DNA of 64,000 nt from the NCBI RefSeq assembly GCF_000768685.1, contig NZ_AVPK01000004.1, positions 124,001 to 188,000 on the forward strand, given 5' to 3'. The first letter of the stretch is position 1; every line of letters starts with the position of its first letter. The notes beneath the pieces are model-generated. The model had not been told where the DNA came from. It saw only the letters and a program-made list of their open reading frames with translations, and searched no databases. Shown piece after piece: positions 8,085-16,276 of this stretch. This stretch comes from Knoellia subterranea KCTC 19937 (GTDB lineage: Bacteria; Actinomycetota; Actinomycetes; Actinomycetales; Dermatophilaceae). The position numbers and the translations under genes were made by a program.

Positions 8085-8714
8085 GTGGATCGGATCACGC
8101 ACCGCCTCGCGCTTGCCGCGCTCATCGGTATCCCGCTCGGCCTCCTCGTACCACTCGGCGGCGACGTCGACAGGCTCGTGCGGCCGCTCGCGTGCTACGT
8201 GTTCACCGGTCTGGCCTTCGTGGCCCCGCTCGCGCGGACGATCCTCACCGAGGATCCCGCTCGCACCCGGGAGCGGATGAGCGGCGGCGACGGTGAGCGG
8301 GACCTGTCCGACGTGCTCGTCGTCGCGGTGGGCCTCATCAGCCTGCTCGCCGTTGCGGTCTTGCTCGTCGGCGGCCGGACGAGTGGGGACGCCAAGGCGA
8401 TGTCGGCGGCGGTCGGACTGGCGACGGTGGCCGTGGGATGGTGCTGCGTCCACGCGATCTACACGATGCGCTACGCGCGGATCTACTACGCGAGCGACGA
8501 GCCGCCGATCGACTTCAACGACGACGAGGACCCGGCACTGTCGGACTTCGCCTACTTCTCCTTCAACCTCGGCATGACCTATCAGGTGTCCGACACGGAC
8601 GTGAAGACGCGGGACCTGCGCAAGGTGATCCTCGCCCACACGCTGCTGTCCTACCTCTACGGCACGGTCGTCATCGCAACGACGGTCAACCTCGTCGCCG
8701 GCTTCACGAATTGA
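8085..8714 (+). CDS. DUF1345 membrane protein
   Basis: A protein of about 209 residues with five predicted membrane helices (near residues 9-27, 34-52, 83-104, 112-131 and 187-206). The cytoplasmic loop DFNDDEDPALSDFAYFSF followed by NLGMTYQVSDTD is the DUF1345 signature. The function of this family is unknown. The GTG at 8085 is preferred over the GTG at 8031 because the added 18 residues are arginine-rich and unlike the family. The stop at 8714 lies 3 nt from the end of the convergent SRPBCC gene. Confidence 0.8.
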   Translation: MDRITHRLALAALIGIPLGLLVPLGGDVDRLVRPLACYVFTGLAFVAPLARTILTEDPARTRERMSGGDGERDLSDVLVVAVGLISLLAVAVLLVGGRTSGDAKAMSAAVGLATVAVGWCCVHAIYTMRYARIYYASDEPPIDFNDDEDPALSDFAYFSFNLGMTYQVSDTDVKTRDLRKVILAHTLLSYLYGTVVIATTVNLVAGFTN

Positions 8715-8717
8715 GCG

Positions 8718-9245
8718 TCAGGAGTTGAGCTCGCGTCGGTAGTGCTCCGCGAAGGCCGGGTAATAGTCGTTGAAGTCGATCGCCGCGAGGTCGGCGCCCG
8801 TCTCCGCAGCCACCATGCGGTCGAGGTAGTAGTCCCAACCGGGCCCCACGCTCTCCGCGAGCACCGAATCGCCGACCTCCTGGGCGAACGTCAGCGTCGT
8901 GACTCCATCGGCCTCGGCGAGGTCGATCTCCCAGCGCCACTCCTCGTTGTGGTCGTCGGGGCGCGCGGAGCGCATCGTGACGCGGCGAGGCGCATCGCAC
9001 TCATCGATATGGATCGTCTCCTCGGGGGCGTCGGCCGCCTCGGCCGTCATCCAGAACGACACGGCGCCGGTGCTCGGGTCGCCGGCCCAGTGACCGATCC
9101 AGCGGACGAGCCGGTCCGACTCGGTCACCGCTGCCCACACGTCCTCGATCGGAGCGCGGAACGTGCGTTCAAAGACGAGGTATGCCGTCCCGTCGCGTTC
9201 CTCGTGACGTCCCGTCGCGCTGGGGCTGGTTTGCGTGGTGGTCAT
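8718..9245 (-). CDS. SRPBCC domain protein (AHSA1-like)
   Basis: A 175-residue protein. The START-like fold begins at FERTFRAPIEDVWAAVTESD, continues with RWIGHWAGDPSTG and ends with the GPGWDYYLDRM helix. It is translated in overlap with the upstream ArsR repressor gene (stop and start share ATGA at 9242-9245). The pair repeats the arrangement seen at 1145-2169 but the two SRPBCC proteins are clearly different. Ligand unknown. Confidence 0.85.
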   Translation of the reverse strand: MTTTQTSPSATGRHEERDGTAYLVFERTFRAPIEDVWAAVTESDRLVRWIGHWAGDPSTGAVSFWMTAEAADAPEETIHIDECDAPRRVTMRSARPDDHNEEWRWEIDLAEADGVTTLTFAQEVGDSVLAESVGPGWDYYLDRMVAAETGADLAAIDFNDYYPAFAEHYRRELNS

Positions 9246-9625
9246 GCCGACTCCTCGGTGGATGTGCTGGTGGTGTTGGTGGTCCTGGTCTTGGTCTTGG
9301 TGCTGCGGCGTTCGCGGACGGTGCGGCGGACCTCGAGGTCGAGCCCGTCGAGGACCGACTCGTCGAAGCGCGGGCCGCGGTCGAGTGACGTGACGTAGGT
9401 CGTCAGGGGTGCGAGGCCGGCACGGTTCAGGCGGTAGTGCCGTTCGCGCCCGACGTCGTCCACGTGGACCAGGTCGGCCTCGCTGAGGACGCGGAGGTGC
9501 CGGCTGATCGCGGGCCGGCTGATGCCGTGGTCTGCCGTGAGGTCGACGACCCGGGCAGGGCCCGTGGCGAGTCGTCGCAGCAGATCCCGGCGTACCGGGT
9601 CACTCAGTGCTGCGAAGACGTCCAC
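9242..9625 (-). CDS. ArsR-family repressor with Thr/Lys-rich tail
   Basis: A 127-residue regulator. The winged helix covers residues 1-80 with DPVRRDLLRRLATGPARVVD and the recognition helix ISRPAISRHLRVLSEADLV, followed by RERHYRLN in the wing. The C-terminal 20 residues are low complexity, alternating Thr, Lys and Ser, which the family does not normally have; the DNA there is a run of TTGGT/CTTGG repeats (9265-9300). A perfect inverted repeat stands just upstream of the start and is the likely autoregulatory operator. First gene of a two-gene operon with the SRPBCC protein. Confidence 0.9.
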   Translation of the reverse strand: MDVFAALSDPVRRDLLRRLATGPARVVDLTADHGISRPAISRHLRVLSEADLVHVDDVGRERHYRLNRAGLAPLTTYVTSLDRGPRFDESVLDGLDLEVRRTVRERRSTKTKTRTTNTTSTSTEESA

Positions 9626-9630
9626 GCTCT

Positions 9631-9654
9631 ATTGGTAACCCATAAGTTACCAAT
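9631..9654 (-). promoter_or_regulatory. ArsR operator
   Basis: ATTGGTAAC and GTTACCAAT form perfect 9-bp arms separated by CCATAA. The site lies 5 bp upstream of the ArsR start codon at 9625, overlapping the probable promoter. The 160 nt to the next gene on the plus strand contain one octamer copy (9749) and no ORF that I support. Confidence 0.8.
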
Positions 9655-9814
9655 CTGTCAATCGGGCGGGGTCGGGAGGGCAGTGGGCGCGGGCGCCGAA
9701 AAACTCGAGAAAAGTCAGACGGTGATGTCGAAATCGGTGGCGGCCACCCGGCATACGGGTCAGAAGGCACCAAACCGGCGCCTCATCCGCAGCACCAGAG
9801 TCAAGGAGACAGTC

Positions 9815-10408
9815 ATGGGTTCCATCACGAGCAGCCTGTTCATCTCGCTCGACGGCGTCATCGAGTCGCCCGAGAAGTGGCACTTCCCGTACTTCAACGA
9901 CGAGATGGGAGCCGTCGTCGGCGAGCAGATGGGCAAGGCTGACGCGACCCTCCTGGGGCGCCAGACCTACGACGAGTTCGCCGGCTACTGGCCGAGCGCC
10001 GACCCGGAGGACCCCTTCACGCAGGCGATGAACGGAGCGACGAAGTACGTCGTGTCCTCCACCCTCGAGAACGCGGAGTGGGAGAACTCCAGCGTCGTCA
10101 CCGGCGCCGACGACGCCGCTGTCGCGGCCGAGCTCACGAAGCTCAAGGAGACGCACCACCTCGGGACGACCGGCAGCGCGACCCTCGTCCGCTGGATGCT
10201 CGAGCAGGGCCTCGTCGACGAGCTGCACCTGCTCGTCCACCCGATCGTCGTCGGCACGGGCAAGAAGCTCTTCGAGGGCGGCGCGACCGTGCCGCTGACC
10301 CTCGTCTCGTCCACCACGTTCAGCACGGGCGTGCTCCACTTGGTCTACGCACCCGCACCCGCACCCGCACCCGCGGCCGGCGACGCCACCACCCCCGCAG
10401 AAGCCTGA
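9815..10408 (+). CDS. Dihydrofolate-reductase-fold protein (RibD C-terminal family)
   Basis: A 197-residue putative NADPH-dependent reductase. Visible are SLFISLDGVIESPEKWHFPY at the N-terminus, ATLLGRQTYDEFAGYWP in the middle and the cofactor loop LGTTGSATLVRWMLEQGLVD, then DELHLLVHPIVVGTGKKLF. These belong to the YwjB/RibD C-terminal group; true folate reduction is unlikely. The protein ends with a Pro-Ala repeat coded by tandem hexamers. The ATG at 9815 has AAGGAGA eight bases upstream. It is the first gene before the DGPF-ECF42 module and is likely co-transcribed with it (11-nt gap). Confidence 0.85.
   Translation: MGSITSSLFISLDGVIESPEKWHFPYFNDEMGAVVGEQMGKADATLLGRQTYDEFAGYWPSADPEDPFTQAMNGATKYVVSSTLENAEWENSSVVTGADDAAVAAELTKLKETHHLGTTGSATLVRWMLEQGLVDELHLLVHPIVVGTGKKLFEGGATVPLTLVSSTTFSTGVLHLVYAPAPAPAPAAGDATTPAEA
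10349..10372 (+). repeat. Tandem GCACCC hexamer, four copies
   Basis: Four perfect GCACCC units encode the Ala-Pro tail of the reductase. Such in-frame hexamers change length easily by slippage without a frameshift, so tail length may vary between strains. Confidence 0.9.
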
Positions 10409-10419
10409 GGAGAACGATC

Positions 10420-10809
10420 GTGCGCTACATGGTCATGCACTACCAGACCCAGGAGAACGAGGACGGTGTCGTGCCGTCGGCGGAGGAGCAGGCCGCCATC
10501 GGCGAATACATGCGCGAGGCGTCGCTCTCGGGTGTCCTCCTCGGCGGGGAAGGCGTCCACGGGAGCAGCAAGGGCGCGCGGCTCGAAGTCACCGACGGCA
10601 GCGTGCGCGTCATCGACGGGCCGTTCGCCGAGGCCAAGGAACTCATCGCCGGCTTCGCCATCCTCGACGTGTCCAGCCTCGAGGAAGCCGTCGAGCACGC
10701 CCGCAAGTTCGCCCTGCTCGTCGGAACGCACCGCGTCGACGTGCGCCAGGTCGTCGAATTCGCCGACCTCGCCCTGCCCGAGCAGGCTGACCAGCCTGAG
10801 CAGGCCTGA
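10420..10809 (+). CDS. DGPF/YCII-family protein linked to ECF42
   Basis: A 129-residue YCII-like protein: MRYMVMHYQTQENEDG opens a ferredoxin-like fold and the diagnostic Asp-Gly-Pro-Phe is present in VIDGPFAEAKELIAGFAILD. DGPF proteins are the conserved genomic partner of ECF42 sigma factors, and the sigma gene follows here after 19 nt. Their biochemical role is not settled. The start is the GTG at 10420, nine bases after GAGGAG. The C-terminal tail repeats PEQAD. Confidence 0.9.
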   Translation: MRYMVMHYQTQENEDGVVPSAEEQAAIGEYMREASLSGVLLGGEGVHGSSKGARLEVTDGSVRVIDGPFAEAKELIAGFAILDVSSLEEAVEHARKFALLVGTHRVDVRQVVEFADLALPEQADQPEQA

Positions 10810-10828
10810 GCGAGAAGGTGATCCAGCG

Positions 10829-12091
10829 ATGAGCGCAGCCGTCGACGCGACGATCGCCACCCTGTGGCGCGTCGAGTCGCCGCGCCTCATCGCCCGTCTG
10901 GGCCGGCTCGTCGGCGACCTCGACACCGCCGAGGAGCTGGCCCAGGACACGTTCGCCGCAGCGATCGAGAAGTGGCGGGCGGACGGCATACCGGACAATC
11001 CGGCTGCGTGGCTGACGACGACGTCGCGCTACCTCGCCATCGATCGGATCCGACGCCGCGACACCGGCCGCGACAAGCTCCGCACCGTTGCGGCGACGAC
11101 CCCGGAGGTGACCGAGATCGACGTCGACTCCCTCATCGACGGTGACCTCGCCGACGACCTGCTCGGACTTGTCTTCATGTCGTGCCACCCGTTGCTCGCC
11201 CCCGACGCGCGCTCCGCTCTCGTGCTCAAACTCGTCTGCGGACTCACGACGACCGAGGTCGCCAACGCGTTCCTCACGCCGGAATCGACTGTGGCACAAC
11301 GGATCGTGCGCGCCAAGCGCACCCTCGCCGCCGCCAACGTCCGCTTCGAACTCCCCGACGGAGCGGATCGGGTCAAGCGGCTCGACGCGGTCCGGGAGGT
11401 CGTGTACCTCCTGTTCAACGAGGGGTATGCCGCGTCGTCCGGTGACGCGTGGGTCCGCACCGATCTCTGTGACGAGGCGATGCGCCTGGGGCGCATGCTG
11501 GTTGAGCTCACCCCGCGTGACCCCGAGTCGCTGGGACTGCTGGCGCTCATGGAGATCCAGGCGTCGCGCCTCGCGGCCCGCGTCGGCCCGGACGGTGGGC
11601 AGGTGCTCCTCATGGACCAGGACCGGTCCCGCTGGGATCGACTGCTCATTCGACGCGGTCTCGACCTCATCGGCCGGATCGATGCCCTGCGCGGAACCGC
11701 GGGCCCGTATGCGCTCCAGGCCGCTATCGCTGCGTGCCACGCTCGGGCCGCGACGCCGGACGACACGGACTGGGCACGCATCGCAGCTCTCTATGACGGC
11801 CTCGTGCAGGTCGTGCCCTCGCCCGTTGTCGAGCTCAACCGCGCCGTCGCCGTCGGTCGGGCGTTCGGTCCCGAGGCGGGGTTGGAGATCGTCGGGCCGC
11901 TGCGTTCGCTTCCCGCGCTGGCCAACTATCACCTCCTCCCGGCCGTCGCCGGTGACCTCGAGTGCGCGGCCGGGCGGCACGCCGAGGCCCGGGACGACTT
12001 CCTCCGGGCGGCATCGCTCGCCGGCAACGATCGGGATCGCGCGACGATGCAAGGACGCGCAGCCGAGTGCGCCGTCCATTCGGCCTCCTGA
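10829..12091 (+). CDS. ECF42-type RNA polymerase sigma factor
   Basis: A 420-residue sigma factor. Region 2 covers LARLGRLVGDLDTAEELAQD-like sequence with AWLTTTSRYLAIDRIRRRD; region 4 is near residue 130-175 with LVLKLVCGLTTTEVANAFL and STVAQRIVRAKRTL. Behind it is a 240-residue C-terminal extension of TPR-like helices (FNEGYAASSGDAWVRTDLCD, then ARIAALYDGLVQ), the hallmark of ECF42. No anti-sigma gene is adjacent, as usual for this group, and the extension is thought to replace it. The upstream DGPF gene is the expected target and partner. An octamer copy at 10984 supplies a rare ATA codon (DGIPDNP). Confidence 0.9.
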   Translation: MSAAVDATIATLWRVESPRLIARLGRLVGDLDTAEELAQDTFAAAIEKWRADGIPDNPAAWLTTTSRYLAIDRIRRRDTGRDKLRTVAATTPEVTEIDVDSLIDGDLADDLLGLVFMSCHPLLAPDARSALVLKLVCGLTTTEVANAFLTPESTVAQRIVRAKRTLAAANVRFELPDGADRVKRLDAVREVVYLLFNEGYAASSGDAWVRTDLCDEAMRLGRMLVELTPRDPESLGLLALMEIQASRLAARVGPDGGQVLLMDQDRSRWDRLLIRRGLDLIGRIDALRGTAGPYALQAAIAACHARAATPDDTDWARIAALYDGLVQVVPSPVVELNRAVAVGRAFGPEAGLEIVGPLRSLPALANYHLLPAVAGDLECAAGRHAEARDDFLRAASLAGNDRDRATMQGRAAECAVHSAS

Positions 12092-12152
12092 TGATCCCAA
12101 CGGACGGTCGATTCGTCCCCCGACGCTGGCCCGCTGTGTCAGGCTGGCCCGC

Positions 12153-13163
12153 GTGACGAGCGCGGGTGGGCAGGACCAGATGGTCGTGGCGAGCGAGTCG
12201 GGGATGGATGAGATCGATGCGAGCGCGCCCGAGACGACTGTGCTCGGGCCGGGGTCGCCGGCTCGTCCATGGCAGGCGTTGCCGGGATGGGCAGTCTTCG
12301 TCCTCGCCGGGGCCGCATGGTGGCTCGTCGGCTTTCTCCCCTGGATCGTCGAGGGACTCCACGTCGACTCGTCGTCGGCCTGGCCGAACTTCTATACGGT
12401 CGACACTCCGCGAGTGGCGCTCCCGTTCGGCGAGTACCAGTTCCCGGCCCTCCTCACCAGCAGCATCATCGGCGGCGTCGCGGCGCTGGCTGTCGCACGG
12501 CTGGGTGCAGCAACAGTGGCACGCCCGAGGCTCCTGGCAGCAGGGGGCGCGATCGTCGCCATGACCGTCGCCTTGGGACAGACGCTGCTGACCGTCACTC
12601 CGGGGCTCGCGTCGATGTTCGAGGCGCGCCTCCTGGTCCTGGCCCTCGCCGTCGCGGCCATCGCCTCCGCGCTGCTGGGTGTCCTCGTCGGCGCCGCGTT
12701 CGCGGGACGACGCGGCGTGGCCTGGCTCCTCGCCGGGGCGCTGCTGGCGTCGTTCACCGGCCCGTGGTTCACCGACCTCGTGCACCGGGGACCCGCCGTC
12801 GACCAGCCCTGGACCGAACTCGTTGCCCGCACCTATCCGGGGATCAGCGGCGTGGTCCTGGGTCTGGTGCTCGGCGCCTACGGCGCGCGACCCGCACGTC
12901 GCCGGTTGGGCTGGCTTTCAGCCGTCGTCATCGCGTGGGCCATCCCGGTGGGCCTGTCGCTCCTGGCCTACGTGACCTATGCCGTCACGCGAGGACCGCT
13001 GCGGCAGAGCGTCATCACCGATCTGGCCCACTCCCTGCGGGGTGAGCTCCACTACTGGCTGACTCCCACCGTGAGGATTGTCGGGCCGCTGGTCCTCGCC
13101 GTCGTCATCGGCGCCGTGCTCTCCGGGATGAGGGTCAGTCGAGCCAACGACCATCCTTCATGA
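12153..13163 (+). CDS. Polytopic membrane protein of unknown function
   Basis: A protein of about 336 residues with seven or eight hydrophobic helices beginning near residue 40 (WAVFVLAGAAWWLVGFLPWI) and ending with VGPLVLAVVIGAVLSGM. The first 40 residues are polar. I recognise no catalytic or transport motif. The GTG at 12153 is the earliest plausible start; an ATG at 12180 is an alternative. The gene follows the sigma factor by 61 nt and its 3' end overlaps the convergent PPOX gene by 29 nt, so transcripts from both strands would overlap there. Confidence 0.7.
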   Translation: MTSAGGQDQMVVASESGMDEIDASAPETTVLGPGSPARPWQALPGWAVFVLAGAAWWLVGFLPWIVEGLHVDSSSAWPNFYTVDTPRVALPFGEYQFPALLTSSIIGGVAALAVARLGAATVARPRLLAAGGAIVAMTVALGQTLLTVTPGLASMFEARLLVLALAVAAIASALLGVLVGAAFAGRRGVAWLLAGALLASFTGPWFTDLVHRGPAVDQPWTELVARTYPGISGVVLGLVLGAYGARPARRRLGWLSAVVIAWAIPVGLSLLAYVTYAVTRGPLRQSVITDLAHSLRGELHYWLTPTVRIVGPLVLAVVIGAVLSGMRVSRANDHPS

Positions 13164-13590
13164 GGGTGCGGTCCGCGATCTCGGGGTACTCCCGCCACGC
13201 CTGAATCACGGTCGGAGTCACGACGTAGGCCGCGTAGTCGGGACCGGCGGCGCGTGGATCCCAACCGGTGCGGACGGCATACGCGTCCCATCGTTCTTCC
13301 GGGAGCGAGTCGAGAGGCGCCTCGACAACGGAACCGTCGATCATGACGACGTCCCGCAGCCCACCGAGTGCGAGTCGGACGTCACCGGTCTCGCGCAGGT
13401 TGCGACCGGCAGGCGTGGATCGCCCCGTGGCGAGCAGGATCGACGCCCCGTCCCAGTCGAACGACAGCGGCACGAGCCCCGGGGCGCCGCCTCTCGATGA
13501 CGCCGTGGCGACCCAGACGTCGATGTCGTTCTCGAGGCGGGCGCGGGTGTCGGCAAGGCGTGCCTCGCGCGACCGAGGGGCGGGATCCAT
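13135..13590 (-). CDS. PPOX-class flavin/F420-dependent protein
   Basis: A 151-residue split-barrel protein of the pyridoxamine-5'-phosphate-oxidase superfamily: DVWVATASSRGGAPGLVPLS, then ILLATGRSTPAGRNLRETGD, in which the Arg-Asn-Leu segment contacts the cofactor phosphate in this family. Flavin or F420 is possible; actinobacterial members often use F420. Substrate unknown. The ATG at 13590 leads directly into the first helix; the upstream extension to 13638 is low complexity and is rejected. An octamer (13275) encodes Tyr-Ala-Val. Confidence 0.75.
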   Translation of the reverse strand: MDPAPRSREARLADTRARLENDIDVWVATASSRGGAPGLVPLSFDWDGASILLATGRSTPAGRNLRETGDVRLALGGLRDVVMIDGSVVEAPLDSLPEERWDAYAVRTGWDPRAAGPDYAAYVVTPTVIQAWREYPEIADRTLMKDGRWLD

Positions 13591-13651
13591 GAACCCCATC
13601 CTGCCCCTGCGACGCAGTGGCGGTGTCGGTGGCGCCACCTAGGTTTTCGCC

Positions 13652-14122
13652 ATGCCCGAATGGTCCGATGTCCTCACCGCCGTCACCTCCGCCCGACCCG
13701 ATGATCGCGAGGGAAGTCTCGCCCGGTTACGCGATGTCTGGGACGCGCTGGGCGACGACGACCACGCGCAGAAGTGTGTCGTCGCGCACTACGCTGCCGA
13801 TCTCGAGTCGGTGCTCGATGACGAAGTCCGTTGGGACGAGGCGGCATTCGCGTCCTACGCCCACGTCGGCGACGAGGATCTCGCACCCGTCGGCATCCCG
13901 TCCGCACGCGGTCTGGCGCCGAGCCTCCACCTCAATCTCGCGGACGGCTATCTGCGGCAGGGTCGTCTGACCGAGTCCCGCCACCACCTCGACGCGGCCA
14001 CCGAGGCGCTGCCCGTGTTGGCAGACGACGGCTACGGGCAGCTCATCCGGGACGCGGTGGCCGGCGTCTCCGAGCGATGGGACCTCGCCGACTCCACTGT
14101 CGGAAGCCCCGGGCGGGACTAG
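13652..14122 (+). CDS. Conserved hypothetical protein, TPR-like helices
   Basis: A 156-residue soluble protein, mainly helical. The segment SLHLNLADGYLRQGRLTESR followed by HHLDAATEALPVL reads like one tetratricopeptide hairpin, preceded by an acidic N-terminal helical region (ALGDDDHAQKCVVAHYAADL). This suggests a protein-protein interaction role, but no partner is visible and I do not recognise a named family with certainty. It is followed closely by the DUF1304 gene. Confidence 0.65.
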   Translation: MPEWSDVLTAVTSARPDDREGSLARLRDVWDALGDDDHAQKCVVAHYAADLESVLDDEVRWDEAAFASYAHVGDEDLAPVGIPSARGLAPSLHLNLADGYLRQGRLTESRHHLDAATEALPVLADDGYGQLIRDAVAGVSERWDLADSTVGSPGRD

Positions 14123-14132
14123 GGTCACGACC

Positions 14133-14510
14133 ATGGTCATGGTTGCGTACGTCCTCGCCGGCCTCGCGGCCCTCATCCACGTCTACATCTTCCGCCTCGA
14201 GTCACTCGCGTGGACCGCGCCGGCGACTCGCAAGGTCTTCGGCACGACCCCGGAGACGGCCGAGGTCACGAAGCCGCTGGCCTACAACCAGGGCTTCTAC
14301 AACCTGTTCCTCGCGATCGTCGCCGTGGTCGGGATCGTCCTCGCCGCGTCCGGTTCCGAGAGCGCCGGAAAGGCCTTGATGTATGCCGGGTGCGGATCGA
14401 TGCTTGCCGCCGCCCTCGTGCTCGTCACCAGTGACGGAAGCAAGCTGCGAGCCGCGCTCATCCAGGGGCTCGCCCCGGCGCTCGCCGTGCTGGCACTGCT
14501 CCTCTCCTGA
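14133..14510 (+). CDS. DUF1304 membrane protein
   Basis: A 125-residue protein with four membrane helices (residues 3-22, 47-69, 78-97, 103-123). The family signature is HVYIFRLESLAWTAP and LAYNQGFYNLFLA. DUF1304 is widespread and of unknown function. A second Met two codons into the protein gives an alternative start. The gene begins 11 nt after the TPR-like gene and may be co-transcribed. Confidence 0.88.
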   Translation: MVMVAYVLAGLAALIHVYIFRLESLAWTAPATRKVFGTTPETAEVTKPLAYNQGFYNLFLAIVAVVGIVLAASGSESAGKALMYAGCGSMLAAALVLVTSDGSKLRAALIQGLAPALAVLALLLS

Positions 14511-14582
14511 CGTCGACGGGGGCTGTCATCGCGACCGTGCAGTCGCGAACCCCACGCGACGAAGGCGAGTAGCGTCGAGGTC

Positions 14583-14951
14583 ATGCCCGCACCGGAGACC
14601 TTCCCCGAGTCCGCCGACCTCGACCCGAGTGTGCCCCCATCCGGGCCCGGCTGCGCGGAATGCCTTGCGGCACAGGGCTGGTGGGTCCACCTGCGTCGGT
14701 GCACCGCGTGTGGTCACGTCGGTTGCTGCGATACCTCCCCTGAGCAGCACGCGACGGCCCACTTCCGGGAGACCGGGCACCGGATCGTGATGAGTTACGA
14801 GCCGGGGGAGGTGTGGTTCTGGAACTACGAGACCGAACAGACCGGTCGCGGCCCTGCCCTCGCCGAACCCCAGTCCCGACCCGAGGACCAGTCCTCGCCC
14901 GGGCCCCAGGGGCGAGTCACCGACAACTGGCGCGATCTCATCCACCGGTGA
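14583..14951 (+). CDS. UBP-type zinc finger protein
   Basis: A 122-residue protein. Residues 24-90 are a ZnF-UBP fold: CAECLAAQGWWVHLRRCTAC, then GHVGCCDTSPEQHATAHFRE with the following TGHRIVMSY. Cys and His ligands for zinc are all present. In eukaryotes this finger binds the free ubiquitin C-terminus; bacterial copies are common in actinobacteria, where no such substrate is established. The acidic tail is low complexity. It stands alone, with no clear operon. Confidence 0.85.
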   Translation: MPAPETFPESADLDPSVPPSGPGCAECLAAQGWWVHLRRCTACGHVGCCDTSPEQHATAHFRETGHRIVMSYEPGEVWFWNYETEQTGRGPALAEPQSRPEDQSSPGPQGRVTDNWRDLIHR

Positions 14952-14968
14952 GCGGACGGCATACGCGA

Positions 14969-15382
14969 ATGAATGACGAAGCCAGGTTCCTCGGCGAGCA
15001 GTCGTACGTCGAGCTGACGACGTTCCGCCGCACCGGCGCACCCGTCGCGACCCCAGTGTGGATCGCGCCGGATGGCGAAGATCTCCTCGTCGTCACCGTC
15101 GACAACGTCGGCAAGACGAAACGCCTCGCCCACACCGCCCGCGTCGAACTGCGCCCGTGCGACGTCCGCGGCACCGTCGTGCCGAACGCTCCCCGGTATG
15201 CCGGCCGCGCCCGTGTCGATCGTGACCGCGCGGCTGTCGCTCGGGTCAAGAGGGCGATCGGGCGCAAGTACGGCTGGTGGTACCGCGCGCTGACGACGGT
15301 CGAGCCGGTCCTCGAGCGGTTGCCGGGGCGCAAGCCGCGCGCGACCATCGTCGTCACCGACGTCGTGCTGCTCGAGCCCTGA
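14969..15382 (+). CDS. PPOX-class F420-dependent enzyme
   Basis: A 137-residue split-barrel protein: SYVELTTFRRTGAPVATPVW, then DDLLVVTVDNVGKTKRLAHT-like sequence and VELRPCDVRGTV, ending with the YRALTTVEPVLERLPGRKPR helix characteristic of Rv-type F420-binding PPOX proteins. Lys-Thr-Lys-Arg at the cofactor phosphate site agrees with F420 or FMN. Reaction unknown. An octamer copy lies immediately before the start (14957) and one inside (15196). The 3' end overlaps the convergent SRPBCC gene by 29 nt. Confidence 0.8.
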   Translation: MNDEARFLGEQSYVELTTFRRTGAPVATPVWIAPDGEDLLVVTVDNVGKTKRLAHTARVELRPCDVRGTVVPNAPRYAGRARVDRDRAAVARVKRAIGRKYGWWYRALTTVEPVLERLPGRKPRATIVVTDVVLLEP

Positions 15383-15845
15383 GCTCCTTCTCGATGCTGC
15401 GGCCGAACCCCGCGCCCATGGCGGCGAGGACCCCGTGCATGCTCGCCTCGACGGCCGGGCGCGCCAGCCGGGGGAAGGGCAGGTCCACGGTGACGGTGAG
15501 TTCGATGCGCAGGTGGGTCGAGTCCGTGCCGACGTCGAGGAGGTCGTAGGGTCCGTCCGTTCCGGCGTGCTCTGTGCCAACGGGGCTGTGCCGGAACGTG
15601 ATTCGTGTTTTCGGGTCGTAGGTCATGAGCTCGGTGAAGCCGAGTTCGAAGGACTTCCCGAGCACGTCGATCTTCGCGAGCTGCCAGTGCCAGAGGTCAC
15701 CGTCAGGGCCCGTCGACGTCGTGATCGATCGGACCATCGGGGTCAGGCGGGCGATGGCTGTCGGGTCCGTGAGGACGTCCCACACCAGGTCGCTCGGGTG
15801 CTCGACCGTCGCCTCGGAGGTCTTCGTCGCGGAGAACGTCGCCAT
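15354..15845 (-). CDS. SRPBCC/START-like protein, last gene of the Lgt-radical SAM operon
   Basis: A 163-residue polyketide-cyclase/START-fold protein: TVEHPSDLVWDVLTDPTAIA, then RSITTSTGPDGDLWHWQLAK and a C-terminal amphipathic helix AVEASMHGVLAAMGAGFGRS. This fold binds lipids or other hydrophobic ligands, which fits its place as the last gene, 23 nt downstream of four coupled genes for membrane or lipid enzymes. That functional link is inference. Its distal end overlaps the convergent PPOX gene. Confidence 0.75.
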   Translation of the reverse strand: MATFSATKTSEATVEHPSDLVWDVLTDPTAIARLTPMVRSITTSTGPDGDLWHWQLAKIDVLGKSFELGFTELMTYDPKTRITFRHSPVGTEHAGTDGPYDLLDVGTDSTHLRIELTVTVDLPFPRLARPAVEASMHGVLAAMGAGFGRSIEKELRARAARRR

Positions 15846-15868
15846 GGCTGCTGCCTGTCAGGTCTGGG

Positions 15869-16276
15869 TCAGTAGCCCGACGAGCCCTCGATGATCGACA
15901 CGCACAGGCCGCCGAGCACCAGACTCCCGATGGCCAGGCCGATGATGAGGCCGACACCCCACGGCCGGGTGCTCTTGCCAAAGAGGAACGGCACGCCGAT
16001 GAGGGCAGGGAGGACGGTCACGAGGAAGATCTTGAGGCCGGTGGGTCCGGGGACTTCGGTGAGGACGAAGGCAAGGATGGGCGCGAAGATCGACACTGGG
16101 AGGCCGATGAGGACGCCGAAGAGGGTCTTCGCCCAGTTGGGCAGGCCGGGGGCAGGCGGGTAGGCGCCGTAGGGGTTCTGCGGGACCGGCTGGCCGTACG
16201 GGTTCTGGCCCTGGGGGTTCTGGCCGTAGGGGTTGTGACTGTGTGGGTCCTGGCCGGGTGGTGGCTGGTTGCTCAT
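15869..16276 (-). CDS. Small membrane protein with Asn-Pro-Tyr-Gly repeats
   Basis: A 135-residue protein. Residues 1-44 are a Pro/Gln/Gly-rich tail with repeated NPYGQ units; residues 48-70, 75-95 and 105-128 are hydrophobic helices. Tails of this kind are common on small actinobacterial membrane proteins and may self-associate. No family beyond that is recognised. The ATG overlaps the preceding stop (ATGA at 16273-16276), so it is translationally coupled within the Lgt-radical SAM operon. Confidence 0.7.
   Translation of the reverse strand: MSNQPPPGQDPHSHNPYGQNPQGQNPYGQPVPQNPYGAYPPAPGLPNWAKTLFGVLIGLPVSIFAPILAFVLTEVPGPTGLKIFLVTVLPALIGVPFLFGKSTRPWGVGLIIGLAIGSLVLGGLCVSIIEGSSGY

Noticed and set aside
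10643-12100. 485-residue minus-strand frame
   Set aside because: Antisense to the ECF42 sigma gene, with no recognisable domain.
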